Origin: Shinella sp.
GTDB taxonomy: Bacteria > Pseudomonadota > Alphaproteobacteria > Rhizobiales > Rhizobiaceae
DNA length: 27,877 nt
Direction of reading: 5' to 3'
NCBI GenBank assembly: GCA_003248775.1
Contig: QFQX01000052.1
Location: 1 to 27,877 of the forward strand
The position numbers were made by a program, and so were the translations under genes. The notes under the pieces were generated by a model that did no database searches, was not told where the DNA came from, and saw only the letters and a list, made by a program, of their open reading frames with translations. Shown piece after piece: positions 8,432 through 15,390 of this stretch. The number at the start of each line of letters is the position of its first letter. Within the stretch, counting starts at the first letter, position 1.

Positions 8432-8974
8432 ATGGTTCAAGTTCTGTCCCGCGCCCTGCTGGTTGCCTGCCTGTCGATAGGCCTTTCGGCAATTGTGCCC
8501 CCTCATGCCGAAGCACAGGCTGTCGCCAAGGGATCGAGCGGCCTTCCGCTGCCGCGCTTCGTCAGCCTGAAGGCCAAGCGCGTCAACCTCAGGATCGGGC
8601 CGAGCACCGACTATGCGGTATCATGGCTCTATCTGAAGTCCGGCCTTCCGGTCGAAATCATCCAGGAATATGAAAACTGGCGCCGTATCCGCGATGCGGA
8701 CGGAACCGAGGGCTGGGTCAGCCAGACGCTGCTTTCCGGCGAGCGCACCGCCGTCGCCGCCCCATGGATGCGCGGCAATGGCGACAGTGTCTATGTCAGC
8801 CTGCGTCAGGACTCACTGTCGAATGCTTCGGTCGTCGCAAAGCTCGAGCCCGGCGTCATCGTCAAGCTCGATGAGTGCAACGGCAACTGGTGCAGGGTAG
8901 AAACAGGCGGCGTGAAGGGATGGGTGAACCAGGGGGAAATCTGGGGTGCCTATCCCGGCGAAGCCTTCAAATAA
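8432..8974 (+). CDS. Secreted protein with two bacterial SH3 domains
   Basis: The 180-residue product begins with a signal peptide (residues 1-30, hydrophobic LLVACLSIGLSAIV, cleavage near HAEAQA), so it is exported to the periplasm. Two bacterial SH3 (SH3b/YgiM-like) repeats follow: the first at about 42-108 with VNLRIGPSTDYAV and WRRIRDADGTEGWVSQTLL, the second at about 115-175 with SVYVSLRQDS and NWCRVETGGVKGWVNQ. Such domains often bind peptidoglycan or other cell-wall peptides. A cysteine pair in DECNGNWCRV may form a disulfide. A TTG five codons upstream is in frame, but the ATG at 8432 gives the better signal peptide and has GGAAA nearby. The last eight bases overlap the end of the convergent kinase gene. 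Confidence 0.9.
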   Translation: MVQVLSRALLVACLSIGLSAIVPPHAEAQAVAKGSSGLPLPRFVSLKAKRVNLRIGPSTDYAVSWLYLKSGLPVEIIQEYENWRRIRDADGTEGWVSQTLLSGERTAVAAPWMRGNGDSVYVSLRQDSLSNASVVAKLEPGVIVKLDECNGNWCRVETGGVKGWVNQGEIWGAYPGEAFK

Positions 8975-9959
8975 GACCGGCTTCGAGCGCTACCTTTTCA
9001 AGCGAGACGAGCGGACGCGGACCGATCTGCTGGATCACGATGCCGGCGGCAAGGCAGCCCAGCTTGCCGCAATCCTCGAGCGAGCGCCCCTGCGTGTAAC
9101 CGAAGAGGAAGCCCGCTGCGAACAGATCGCCGGCGCCGGTCGTATCGACGAGTTCATCAATGGTGCGGGCATCGACCTTGACCCTCTCCTTGCCCCGGAG
9201 AATGACGGCACCCTCTTCGCTCATGGTCACGGCGGCGAGCTTGCAGTCGGCGGCGATCTTCTCAAGCGCCAGTTCGAAATCATCCGTCTCGTAAAGCGAC
9301 AAGGCTTCCTGCTTGTTCGAGAAGACGATATCGACCGTGCCGGAGCGCATGAGATCGAGGAACTCGTCACGATAACGACCGACACAGAAGCTGTCCGACA
9401 GCGTCATTGACATTTCCCGGCCGTTCTCATGGGCGATGCGAGCGCACTCGAGAATGGCCTGCTTGGCGCGCGGAGGATCCCAGAGATAGCCCTCGAAATA
9501 GGTCACCTTCGCGTTGGCGACGACCTCAGGTTCGACATGCTCCGGCCCGAGTTCGACGCAGGCACCAAGATAAGTGTTCATCGAACGCTCGCCGTCTGGC
9601 GTCACGAAGATCATGCTACGCGCTGTCGGCGGTTTCCTGCCTTCCGGCACGGTTTCGAAATGCACGCCCTGTGCCCGGATGTCGTGCTTGAAGATCTGGC
9701 CAAGCTGGTCGTCGGCTACCTTACCGAAATACGCCGCCTTGCCACCGAAGCTGGCAATGCCCGCGGCGGTGTTGCCAGCGCTGCCACCAGAGGCTTCCAC
9801 TGCCGGCCCCATCAGCCCGTAGAGCTTCTCGGCACGGTCGGCGTCGATCAGGTTCATCGCTCCCTTGGTAATCTCGTTGTCGATCAGGAACCGATCTTCA
9901 CAGCGCGAGATGATATCGACGATGGCATTGCCGACAGTGAGAACATCGAACCTGCTCAT
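8967..9959 (-). CDS. PfkB-family carbohydrate/nucleoside kinase, adenosine-kinase type
   Basis: This 330-residue ribokinase-family enzyme phosphorylates a sugar or nucleoside hydroxyl with ATP. The N-terminal substrate region DVLTVGNAIVDII, the glycine pair in ASGGSAGNTAAG and the second PfkB signature DTTGAGDLFAAGF (anion hole GAGD, catalytic Asp278) are all intact. The NTAAGIASFGG and DGERSMNTYLGA segments are those of the bacterial adenosine kinase-like clade, although rhizobial members have also been labelled fructokinase; the substrate is not certain. A longer frame to 10016 exists, but the ATG at 9959 starts the conserved sequence and has GGAG eleven bases upstream. It converges with and overlaps the SH3 gene by eight bases. 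Confidence 0.92.
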   Translation of the reverse strand: MSRFDVLTVGNAIVDIISRCEDRFLIDNEITKGAMNLIDADRAEKLYGLMGPAVEASGGSAGNTAAGIASFGGKAAYFGKVADDQLGQIFKHDIRAQGVHFETVPEGRKPPTARSMIFVTPDGERSMNTYLGACVELGPEHVEPEVVANAKVTYFEGYLWDPPRAKQAILECARIAHENGREMSMTLSDSFCVGRYRDEFLDLMRSGTVDIVFSNKQEALSLYETDDFELALEKIAADCKLAAVTMSEEGAVILRGKERVKVDARTIDELVDTTGAGDLFAAGFLFGYTQGRSLEDCGKLGCLAAGIVIQQIGPRPLVSLEKVALEAGLI

Positions 9960-10119
9960 AAAATGCGGATCTCCAATTGCACGGGTGATCCGGTCATACC
10001 CATTTTTCTCCGGCATGGAAGCATAAACACCAACTTCGGAAGAATTATGCGTTTCGTCATCGGGATGTCATGCAGACCTTCTAGAAGAAACCTCAAGTGA
10101 TGACGGCATGTGACTGCGT

Positions 10120-10250
10120 TTTCGGTCAGCCGTTCGCTATCGGGCATGATCGCCCGGAATACGGTTCCTTGCTGACCACGGATGTACTGGCGGCATGGTC
10201 CAGAGCCCGATTTCAGGGCGGAAGCGGGGAATTTCCCCGCTTTTTCTTTT
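10120..10250 (+). ncRNA. Candidate trans-acting small RNA with its own terminator
   Basis: The 419-base gap between the kinase (9959) and the permease (10379) holds a run of stable hairpins on the + strand. GGTCAGC (10124-10130) pairs with GCTGACC (10171-10177) around an inner hairpin CGGGC/GCCCG (10141-10145 with 10152-10156); GCCC/GGGC (10205-10208 with 10216-10219) forms another; a strong intrinsic terminator with a long U tract closes the series. No + strand protein gene lies upstream that this terminator could serve, since the kinase is on the other strand. This layout is that of Hfq-type small RNAs. No clear promoter was found, so the 5' end is uncertain, and I cannot assign a named rhizobial RNA family. 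The remaining bases 10251-10378 show nothing I can name. Confidence 0.45.
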
Positions 10251-10252
10251 TT
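10222..10252 (+). terminator. Rho-independent terminator, rightward only
   Basis: A 9-bp stem (AAGCGGGGA at 10222-10230 with TCCCCGCTT at 10234-10242) with a 3-base loop runs directly into TTTTTCTTTTTT. The complementary strand has no T tract, so it acts only on rightward transcripts. It ends about 127 bases before the permease start. Confidence 0.85.
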
Positions 10253-10378
10253 GGTCAATGCATGGCCACGCGCCGCTGCATTCCTGCCATTCATCAAAAA
10301 TACTGGCTCGGAGAGCCCGGCCGGGATAGAGGTGATGAACTCGCCCGCCGTAGCAGCTTCCCCGAAAGCTTCCAGCAT

Positions 10379-11323
10379 ATGTATGCCATCGCCCACGACG
10401 TCTTTCCGATCTTCATCCTGATCCTTATCGGGTGGTGTCTGGTCAAGACGAAGATCCTCAACGCCGAGATCGGCGAAGGGCTCAGCGAATTCGTCTTCAA
10501 GGTCGCTGTGCCGGTGCTTTTGTTCCGCACGATCTCGCAGGCCGATTTCCACGGCGCTTCGCCGTTCAAGCTCTGGATCGCGTATTTTACCGGCGTCGGC
10601 GTCACATGGACGATCGCACATCTGGCGGCCACGCGCCTTTTTCAGCGCGACCAGCGGGTCGGTGTGCTGGCAGGGGTATCTTCGGCGTTTGCCAACAACA
10701 TCTTCATCGGGCTGCCGCTGGTCGAGCGCACGGTCGGCGCCGAAGGCCTCGTTCCGCTGACCATCCTGCTTGCAGTGCACCTGCCGCTGATGATGGTGAT
10801 CGGCACCATATTGATGGAGCGCGCCGAGCAGAAGACGAGCGGAAAACCGTCCCGCGGCGCGCTGGCCGTGTTTCGCCAGATCGGCATGAATCTCGTTCGC
10901 AATCCGCTGGTCATCGGCCTGATGGCGGGACTGTTACTGCATTTGAGCGGCCTGCAGCTTCCGGAAGTCCTCGACGGCGTGGCCACCCAGATTTCGACGA
11001 TGGCGGCACCCGCAGCGCTTATCTCACTCGGGATGGCGCTCAACCGGTACGGCGTTGCAGGAAACCTGCGCATCGCCGGCATCATTTCCGCCTTGAAGCT
11101 GCTGGTCATGCCGGCAACGGTCTGGGCGACCTGCCATCTGCTGGGGCTCAGCCCTCCCTGGACTGCAGCGCTTGTGCTGACCTCATCGGTTCCGACGGGC
11201 ATCAACGCCTGGCTGATCGCCAATCGCTTCGGGGTCGGTCATGCGCTTGCCGCCTCCTCGATCACGCTCACCACCGCGCTCGGCGTGCTGAGCGTTACTT
11301 TCTGGGCCTATATGCTGCAGTAA
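10379..11323 (+). CDS. AEC-family transporter (auxin efflux carrier/malonate permease type)
   Basis: The 314-residue integral membrane protein has about ten hydrophobic segments in two five-helix halves. Family marks are the start IAHDVFPIFILILIGWCLVK, the conserved ANNIFIGLPLVERTVG segment in the first half, and the second-half ALISLGMAL and LTSSVPTGINAWLIANRFG. AEC proteins export or exchange small organic anions; the substrate here is not predictable. The frame stays open back to 10097, but that region holds a transcription terminator and no membrane segments, while the ATG at 10379 gives the usual family length. The ribosome site there is poor. A hairpin shared with the convergent cytochrome gene follows the stop. 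Confidence 0.92.
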   Translation: MYAIAHDVFPIFILILIGWCLVKTKILNAEIGEGLSEFVFKVAVPVLLFRTISQADFHGASPFKLWIAYFTGVGVTWTIAHLAATRLFQRDQRVGVLAGVSSAFANNIFIGLPLVERTVGAEGLVPLTILLAVHLPLMMVIGTILMERAEQKTSGKPSRGALAVFRQIGMNLVRNPLVIGLMAGLLLHLSGLQLPEVLDGVATQISTMAAPAALISLGMALNRYGVAGNLRIAGIISALKLLVMPATVWATCHLLGLSPPWTAALVLTSSVPTGINAWLIANRFGVGHALAASSITLTTALGVLSVTFWAYMLQ

Positions 11324-11341
11324 CGACGGCATGAGAAACGC

Positions 11342-11366
11342 AAAATGCCCGGCACAGCCGGGCATT
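11342..11366. terminator. Shared terminator hairpin between permease and cytochrome genes
   Basis: A perfect 10-bp stem (AATGCCCGGC at 11344-11353 with GCCGGGCATT at 11357-11366) has a 3-base loop and lies between two convergent stops. On the leftward strand it is followed by TTTTG, so it is better suited to end the cytochrome transcript; rightward there is no U tract. Confidence 0.7.
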
Positions 11367-11392
11367 GCTACAAGTCCTGATCTGTCAGCCGA

Positions 11393-11953
11393 TCAGTTGG
11401 TCGCGGCCGGAAGGGCAACCGGGGAATCGGACAGCGAACGAAGATAGGCGAGCAGATTGGCGCGCTCGTCTTCCTTCTTGATCCCGGCAAAGCCCATGGC
11501 GGTTCCGGCGATGAACTTCTTCGGAGCCGTCAGGAAGTGGTTGAGGTTCTCGAAGGTCCAGGTGACGGAACCGCCCTGCGAGAAGTCCTTCATGGCAGCG
11601 GAATAACCAAAACCTTCATGCGAGGCGATCGGCCGCTCAACGACACCGAAGAGATTGGGGCCAACTTTGTTGGGTCCGCCCTTGGACCCGTCATGACAGC
11701 TCGTGCATTTCTTGAAGACGGCCTCGCCGGCCTTCGCATCGGCGCTGGCAAGCAGCGTGGCAATCGGGGTTTCAGCAGCGGCAGCAGTCTCACCACCGCC
11801 CGCAGCTTCGCCTGCGCCTTCTGCTGCGATGGCGAAGCCTTCCTTTTCCGGCTTTTCGGAGCGGAAAATGCCCTCCGATGTGATCGAAACCGTCATAAGG
11901 ACGAAAACGGTTCCCAGAAGAGCCCCCACGCCCATGTTCACATATGAGTTCAT
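11393..11953 (-). CDS. cycM: Membrane-anchored class I cytochrome c (CycM type)
   Basis: This 186-residue electron carrier has an uncleaved N-terminal membrane anchor (about residues 7-27, VGALLGTVFVLMTVSI), an Ala/Gly/Glu-rich flexible linker (about 30-62) and a soluble cytochrome c domain. The heme site is CTSCH (Cys83, Cys86, His87) and the axial methionine lies in GTAMGFAGIKK (Met153). This layout matches the CycM/cytochrome c552 group that carries electrons from the bc1 complex to a terminal oxidase on the periplasmic face. A TTG two codons upstream is in frame, but the ATG at 11953 has GGGGAG eight bases before it. It is monocistronic and diverges from kdsB. The symbol is by resemblance. 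Confidence 0.92.
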   Translation of the reverse strand: MNSYVNMGVGALLGTVFVLMTVSITSEGIFRSEKPEKEGFAIAAEGAGEAAGGGETAAAAETPIATLLASADAKAGEAVFKKCTSCHDGSKGGPNKVGPNLFGVVERPIASHEGFGYSAAMKDFSQGGSVTWTFENLNHFLTAPKKFIAGTAMGFAGIKKEDERANLLAYLRSLSDSPVALPAATN

Positions 11954-12105
11954 CTGCAACGCTCCCCATGCAGCCGGATGATCAGCCCGGATGATCTTGA
12001 AATCGCGCGGAACCTATGTCTTTTGCTTGACAGTTGCAACACGATTGTGAATCCCCAGACTGGGACTTTTTGACACTGTTTTGGCTGATTTTGAAGGGGC
12101 CGGCG

Positions 12106-12861
12106 ATGAATAATTCAGATTTGGGGAAGGTTCTGATCCTCATCCCCGCGCGCATGGCCTCGACCCGCCTTCCCGGCAAGCCGCTGGCCGATATCGGCGG
12201 GCTGCCGATGATCGTCCAGGTGGCAAAACGCGCCCGGGAAGCCCATGTCGGCCGGATCGTGGTCGCCGTCGATGACCAGCGGGTTTTCGATGCCGTCGCC
12301 GACGCCGGTTTCGAGGTGGTCATGACGCGCCAGGACCACCAGTCCGGGTCCGATCGTATTCACGAGGCGCTCATCGCCGTGGATCCGCAGGGAGAGGTAG
12401 AAATCGTGGTCAACGTGCAGGGCGACCTGCCGACCATTGAGCCGGAAACCATCCGGGCAGCGCTGAAGCCGCTCGACAATCCGCAGGTCGATATCGCAAC
12501 GCTGACGGTGGAGATTTCCGACGAGGAAGAGAAGACCAATCCGAATGTCGTGAAGGTGGTCGGCTCCGCGGTCTCCGAAAGCCGGCTCAGGGCGCTCTAC
12601 TTCACCCGCGCCACCGCACCCTACGGCAAGGGACCGCTCTTCCATCACATCGGCCTCTACGCCTATCGCCGCGAAGCGCTGGAGCGCTTCGTGAGCCTGC
12701 CCCCGTCGCCGCTTGAAAAGCGGGAATCCCTTGAGCAACTGCGCGCGCTCGAAGCCGGCATGCGCATCGATGCCGAGGTCGTCCGCTCCATCCCGCTCGG
12801 CGTCGACACGCCGGCCGATCTCGAAAAGGCTCGGCGTCTCATTGCCGCTCGTGCAAACTGA
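12106..12861 (+). CDS. kdsB: 3-deoxy-manno-octulosonate cytidylyltransferase
   Basis: KdsB couples KDO to CTP to form CMP-KDO, the activated sugar for the inner core of lipopolysaccharide. The 251-residue length and motifs agree: the nucleotide loop IPARMASTRLPGKPLADIGG near the N-terminus, VAVDDQRVFDA, the SGSDRIHEAL segment, VVNVQGDLPTIEP with the metal-binding aspartate, and the C-terminal HHIGLYAYRREALERFV with SLEQLRALE. The ATG at 12106 is preceded by GAAGGGG; the frame extends further upstream without homology. Two TTGACA hexamers (12027-12032 and 12070-12075) lie before the gene and could be -35 elements, though neither has a convincing -10. It is followed after 16 bases by pheA, so the two are probably cotranscribed. 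Confidence 0.95.
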   Translation: MNNSDLGKVLILIPARMASTRLPGKPLADIGGLPMIVQVAKRAREAHVGRIVVAVDDQRVFDAVADAGFEVVMTRQDHQSGSDRIHEALIAVDPQGEVEIVVNVQGDLPTIEPETIRAALKPLDNPQVDIATLTVEISDEEEKTNPNVVKVVGSAVSESRLRALYFTRATAPYGKGPLFHHIGLYAYRREALERFVSLPPSPLEKRESLEQLRALEAGMRIDAEVVRSIPLGVDTPADLEKARRLIAARAN

Positions 12862-12877
12862 TCTTACGGATATCCCG

Positions 12878-13735
12878 ATGACCACTTACAAAACCAACAA
12901 GATCTCCTTCCAGGGCGACTTCGGCGCCAATTCCGACATGGCCTGCCGCGACATGTTCCCGGACATGGAGCCGCTGCCCTGCCCGACCTTCGAGGACGCC
13001 TTCGTGGCGCTCGAAAACGGCGAAGTCGATCTGGCGATGATCCCGATCGAGAACACGCTGGCCGGCCGCGTCGCCGACATCCATTACCTGCTGCCGCTGT
13101 CGCGCCTGCACATCGTGGGCGAGTATTTCATGCCGATCCGCTTCCAGCTGATGGTTCTGCCGGGCGTCGGGATGGACGAGATCCGCACCGTGCACAGCCA
13201 CATCCACGCGCTCGGCCAGTGCCGCAAGATCATCCGCAGCAATGGCTGGAAGGCCGTTGTCGCCGGCGATACGGCGGGCGCGGCAAAGCTCGTCTCGGAA
13301 AAGGGCGACCGCACCATGGCGGCCCTTGCGCCACGGCTTGCAGCCCCGCTCTACGGACTCGATATCGTGGCCGAGAACGTCGAGGATTCCGAAAACAACG
13401 TGACGCGTTTCGTCGTTCTCTCCCGCGACGAGAACCAGCCGAAGCGCGCGAGCGACGACGAGACCTTCATCACTACTTTCGTCTTCAATGTCCGCAACAT
13501 TCCTGCCGCGCTCTACAAGGCGCTCGGCGGATTTGCCACCAACGGCGTCAACATGACGAAGCTCGAAAGCTACCAGATCGGGGGGAAGTTCATCGCCACC
13601 CAGTTCTACGCCGATATCGAGGGACATCCCGAGGACGCGCCGGTCAAGCGGGCGCTGGAAGAGCTTTCGTTCTTTTCGGAAAAGGTCCGCATCCTCGGTG
13701 TCTACAAGGCGCATGCCATGCGCGGGAAGCTCTGA
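12878..13735 (+). CDS. pheA: Prephenate dehydratase (monofunctional, with ACT domain)
   Basis: The 285-residue enzyme decarboxylates and dehydrates prephenate to phenylpyruvate in phenylalanine synthesis. It has no chorismate mutase domain. The catalytic region starts with ISFQGDFGANSDMAC, continues with MIPIENTLAGRVADIHYLL, and holds the TRF motif (NNVTRFVVLSRD) containing the catalytic threonine. The C-terminal ACT domain (about residues 200-280) starts at TTFVFNVRNIPAALYKAL and has LESYQIGGKFIATQFYADI, where the more usual ESRP is replaced; this LESY form is, as far as I recall, the common one in alphaproteobacteria. The ACT domain normally gives feedback inhibition by phenylalanine. It converges with nudC nine bases away. 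Confidence 0.95.
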   Translation: MTTYKTNKISFQGDFGANSDMACRDMFPDMEPLPCPTFEDAFVALENGEVDLAMIPIENTLAGRVADIHYLLPLSRLHIVGEYFMPIRFQLMVLPGVGMDEIRTVHSHIHALGQCRKIIRSNGWKAVVAGDTAGAAKLVSEKGDRTMAALAPRLAAPLYGLDIVAENVEDSENNVTRFVVLSRDENQPKRASDDETFITTFVFNVRNIPAALYKALGGFATNGVNMTKLESYQIGGKFIATQFYADIEGHPEDAPVKRALEELSFFSEKVRILGVYKAHAMRGKL

Positions 13736-13744
13736 GCCTCCCTT

Positions 13745-14704
13745 TCAGTGCTTCCATTCCAGCCAGTCGACGATCAGCCGGCGGGCAATAGTGCCCTCGA
13801 CCGGAAGAGTGAAACCGTTGACACAGCCGTTCTCGACGATGGCGACGATCTCTTCCCGAGGAAACCAGCGGCAATCCGCCAGCTCGCTTTCGTCTCGCTC
13901 GATGTCGAATGTCACGGCTTCGGCGTAGCAGCCGATCATTAGCTGATGCGGCATCGGCCAGGGTTGTGATGCGTGGTAACGGACGCGTCCGATAGAAATG
14001 CCGGATTCCTCCTTGGTTTCCCGGCGAACCGCGTTCTCGACCGTCTCGCCCGGCTCAACAAAGCCGGCAAGACAGGAATACATGCCCTCGGGGAAGCGAT
14101 GATTCCGGCCGAGCAGGCAGCGGTCGCGCTTTTCATCCACCGCAAGCATGATCGCCACCGGATCGGTGCGGGGAAAGATCTCGTGGCTGCAGGCCGGACA
14201 GACCCGCTTGTAACCGCCGATGCGACTTTCCATCTCCTCGCCGCAGCGTCCGCAGAAACGGTTGTCCGTGTTCCAGCGAATGAGGCTCAAGGCCTGCGCC
14301 GCTTCTCCGAGCAGTTCCTCGCGGATGAGCTGTTCGCGAAACAGCGCGCGGGCGTCGGCCGGCTTGTAGCGGGTCGCCAGTTCGTCGGCGCTGCGGGCCA
14401 CCGGCACCGCAAGGCGCGGCTCGCCATTCGGCTGGAAGCCGAGCAGGATGGCGCGCTCGAAATCGGGATCGAGTTCCGACAGCTCGTAGGGCGCAAACAG
14501 CGGATCGAGCACCTGTCCGTCATGCTTCAGCACCAGCTGGGTATCGGAGAAAGCGAGAATATGAGCGCCTTCCACGGCAAGCGCCACGGAAAGCGAGGTC
14601 TCGTCGCGGTGTTCGGCGCGCCGATCCAGCGCATTCTTGGAAAAGGCTGTCAGTTCGCTCGGTTCGAGATGGGGGGCACGGCTGAGGAAAATCGAATTCT
14701 TCAT
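13745..14704 (-). CDS. nudC: NAD(+)/NADH diphosphatase (Nudix hydrolase NudC)
   Basis: NudC cleaves NAD(H) to NMN(H) and AMP and in several bacteria also removes NAD caps from RNA. The 319-residue protein carries an N-terminal domain, a four-cysteine zinc ribbon (CGRC at 151-154, CPAC at 169-172), the Nudix box from Gly214 through the REtkEEsG helix (GFVEPGETVENAVRRETKEE segment), and the NudC-specific SQPWPMPHQLM at residues 246-256, which distinguishes it from other Nudix enzymes. The ATG overlaps the stop of the upstream HIT gene, so the two are coupled; both act on nucleotide compounds. Confidence 0.96.
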   Translation of the reverse strand: MKNSIFLSRAPHLEPSELTAFSKNALDRRAEHRDETSLSVALAVEGAHILAFSDTQLVLKHDGQVLDPLFAPYELSELDPDFERAILLGFQPNGEPRLAVPVARSADELATRYKPADARALFREQLIREELLGEAAQALSLIRWNTDNRFCGRCGEEMESRIGGYKRVCPACSHEIFPRTDPVAIMLAVDEKRDRCLLGRNHRFPEGMYSCLAGFVEPGETVENAVRRETKEESGISIGRVRYHASQPWPMPHQLMIGCYAEAVTFDIERDESELADCRWFPREEIVAIVENGCVNGFTLPVEGTIARRLIVDWLEWKH

Positions 14705-15111
14705 GAGTGAATGGCTTCTAGCAGCTTCTTCTTGATCTCGCGGCGTTCGTCGTCGGTATAGGCCTCGGCTGCGCCATGGCCCCAGACCGGACCCGGCCAG
14801 TTGGGATCACCCTCGAAACGGGCGATGACATGCACGTGAAGCTGGCGAACGACATTGCCGATCGCAGCCACATTGATCTTGGTGGCACGGGTCAGCGTCT
14901 TCAAGCCCGAAGCCACCAGATTCTGCTCGAATGTCAGGACGGCCTGATCAAGCGGCGTCAGATCGAAAACCTCCGAAATTCCATACCGCTGGGGCACCAG
15001 AACCAGCCAAGGCCATCGCCTGTCCTCAATCAGGCGCAGTTCACAAAGGCCAAGTTTGACGACGAGAGAACTGTCACGCGCCAGCCTTTCATCAAGTTCG
15101 AATGGTTGCAA
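14701..15111 (-). CDS. HIT-domain protein (histidine triad hydrolase)
   Basis: The 136-residue protein has the histidine triad fold. The motif is QLHVHVIARF at about residues 91-100, where His93 and His95 form part of the triad and the usual third position is taken by Ile-Ala-Arg, so the triad is not the full HxHxHxx of Hint or Fhit. The conserved asparagine-containing KINVAAIGNVV lies just upstream. HIT proteins hydrolyse nucleotide phosphoramidates or dinucleoside polyphosphates. The gene heads a two-gene leftward operon with nudC (overlap of four bases, ATGA). The missing third histidine suggests altered or reduced activity, although this form also occurs in other proteobacterial members. 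Confidence 0.88.
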   Translation of the reverse strand: MQPFELDERLARDSSLVVKLGLCELRLIEDRRWPWLVLVPQRYGISEVFDLTPLDQAVLTFEQNLVASGLKTLTRATKINVAAIGNVVRQLHVHVIARFEGDPNWPGPVWGHGAAEAYTDDERREIKKKLLEAIHS

Positions 15112-15163
15112 AGGCGTCTCTCCCGTCGTTTTTCCTATTCATAACAGTTTTTTGCAGGCTTGG

Positions 15164-15192
15164 CTTGCATTTGCTTGCGTAATTGCCGATAT
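15164..15192 (+). promoter_or_regulatory. Promoter of the SRP RNA gene
   Basis: CTTGCA (15164-15169) and CGATAT (15187-15192) stand 17 bases apart and resemble the rhizobial CTTGAC-N17-CTATAT consensus. The predicted start of transcription, seven to nine bases downstream, coincides with the independently recognised 5' end of the SRP RNA at about 15199. Confidence 0.65.
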
Positions 15193-15198
15193 GTGCAG

Positions 15199-15298
15199 CC
15201 GGGAGGTTGGTGGTGGACGAGCCACTCGCCAACCGGGTCAGGTCCGGAAGGAAGCAGCCCTAACGAGCGCGGCACGGGTCATCGTGCCAGCCTCCCAC
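15199..15298 (+). ncRNA. ffs: Signal recognition particle RNA, bacterial small type (4.5S)
   Basis: The conserved SRP core is plain: GGTCAGGTCCGGAAGGAAGC with CAGCCCTAACGAG directly after, forming the GGAA-capped apical hairpin and the symmetric loop bound by Ffh. The ends pair (GGGAGG at 15201-15206 with CCTCCC at 15291-15296), giving one long hairpin of about 100 bases, the usual length for the small bacterial form. With Ffh it targets nascent membrane proteins to FtsY and the Sec translocon. The exact ends are set from the terminal stem and the promoter. Location just before dnaX is common in alphaproteobacteria. Confidence 0.95.
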
Positions 15299-15390
15299 CT
15301 TCCGTTTCATTTGGCCGCTTCGTTTGGCCGGCAAACAAGCGGTCAATTCATGCCCGGCTACCGGGTTTTCGAGAGACGCTGGCAGGGGCA

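Noticed and set aside
10097..10378. Upstream extension of the AEC permease
   Set aside because: It would cross a strong terminator and the extra 94 residues have no membrane character or resemblance to the family.
11974..11996. CCGGATGATC repeated twice with 13-base period before cycM
   Set aside because: Only two short copies; could be chance or a small duplication, with no link to a known site.
12020..12095. Two TTGACA hexamers before kdsB as tandem promoters
   Set aside because: Both lack a convincing -10 element at the right distance, so I noted them under kdsB without listing a promoter.
15160..15390. Upstream extension of dnaX
   Set aside because: It runs across the SRP RNA and its hairpin; homology starts at the ATG at 15391, which has its own ribosome site.
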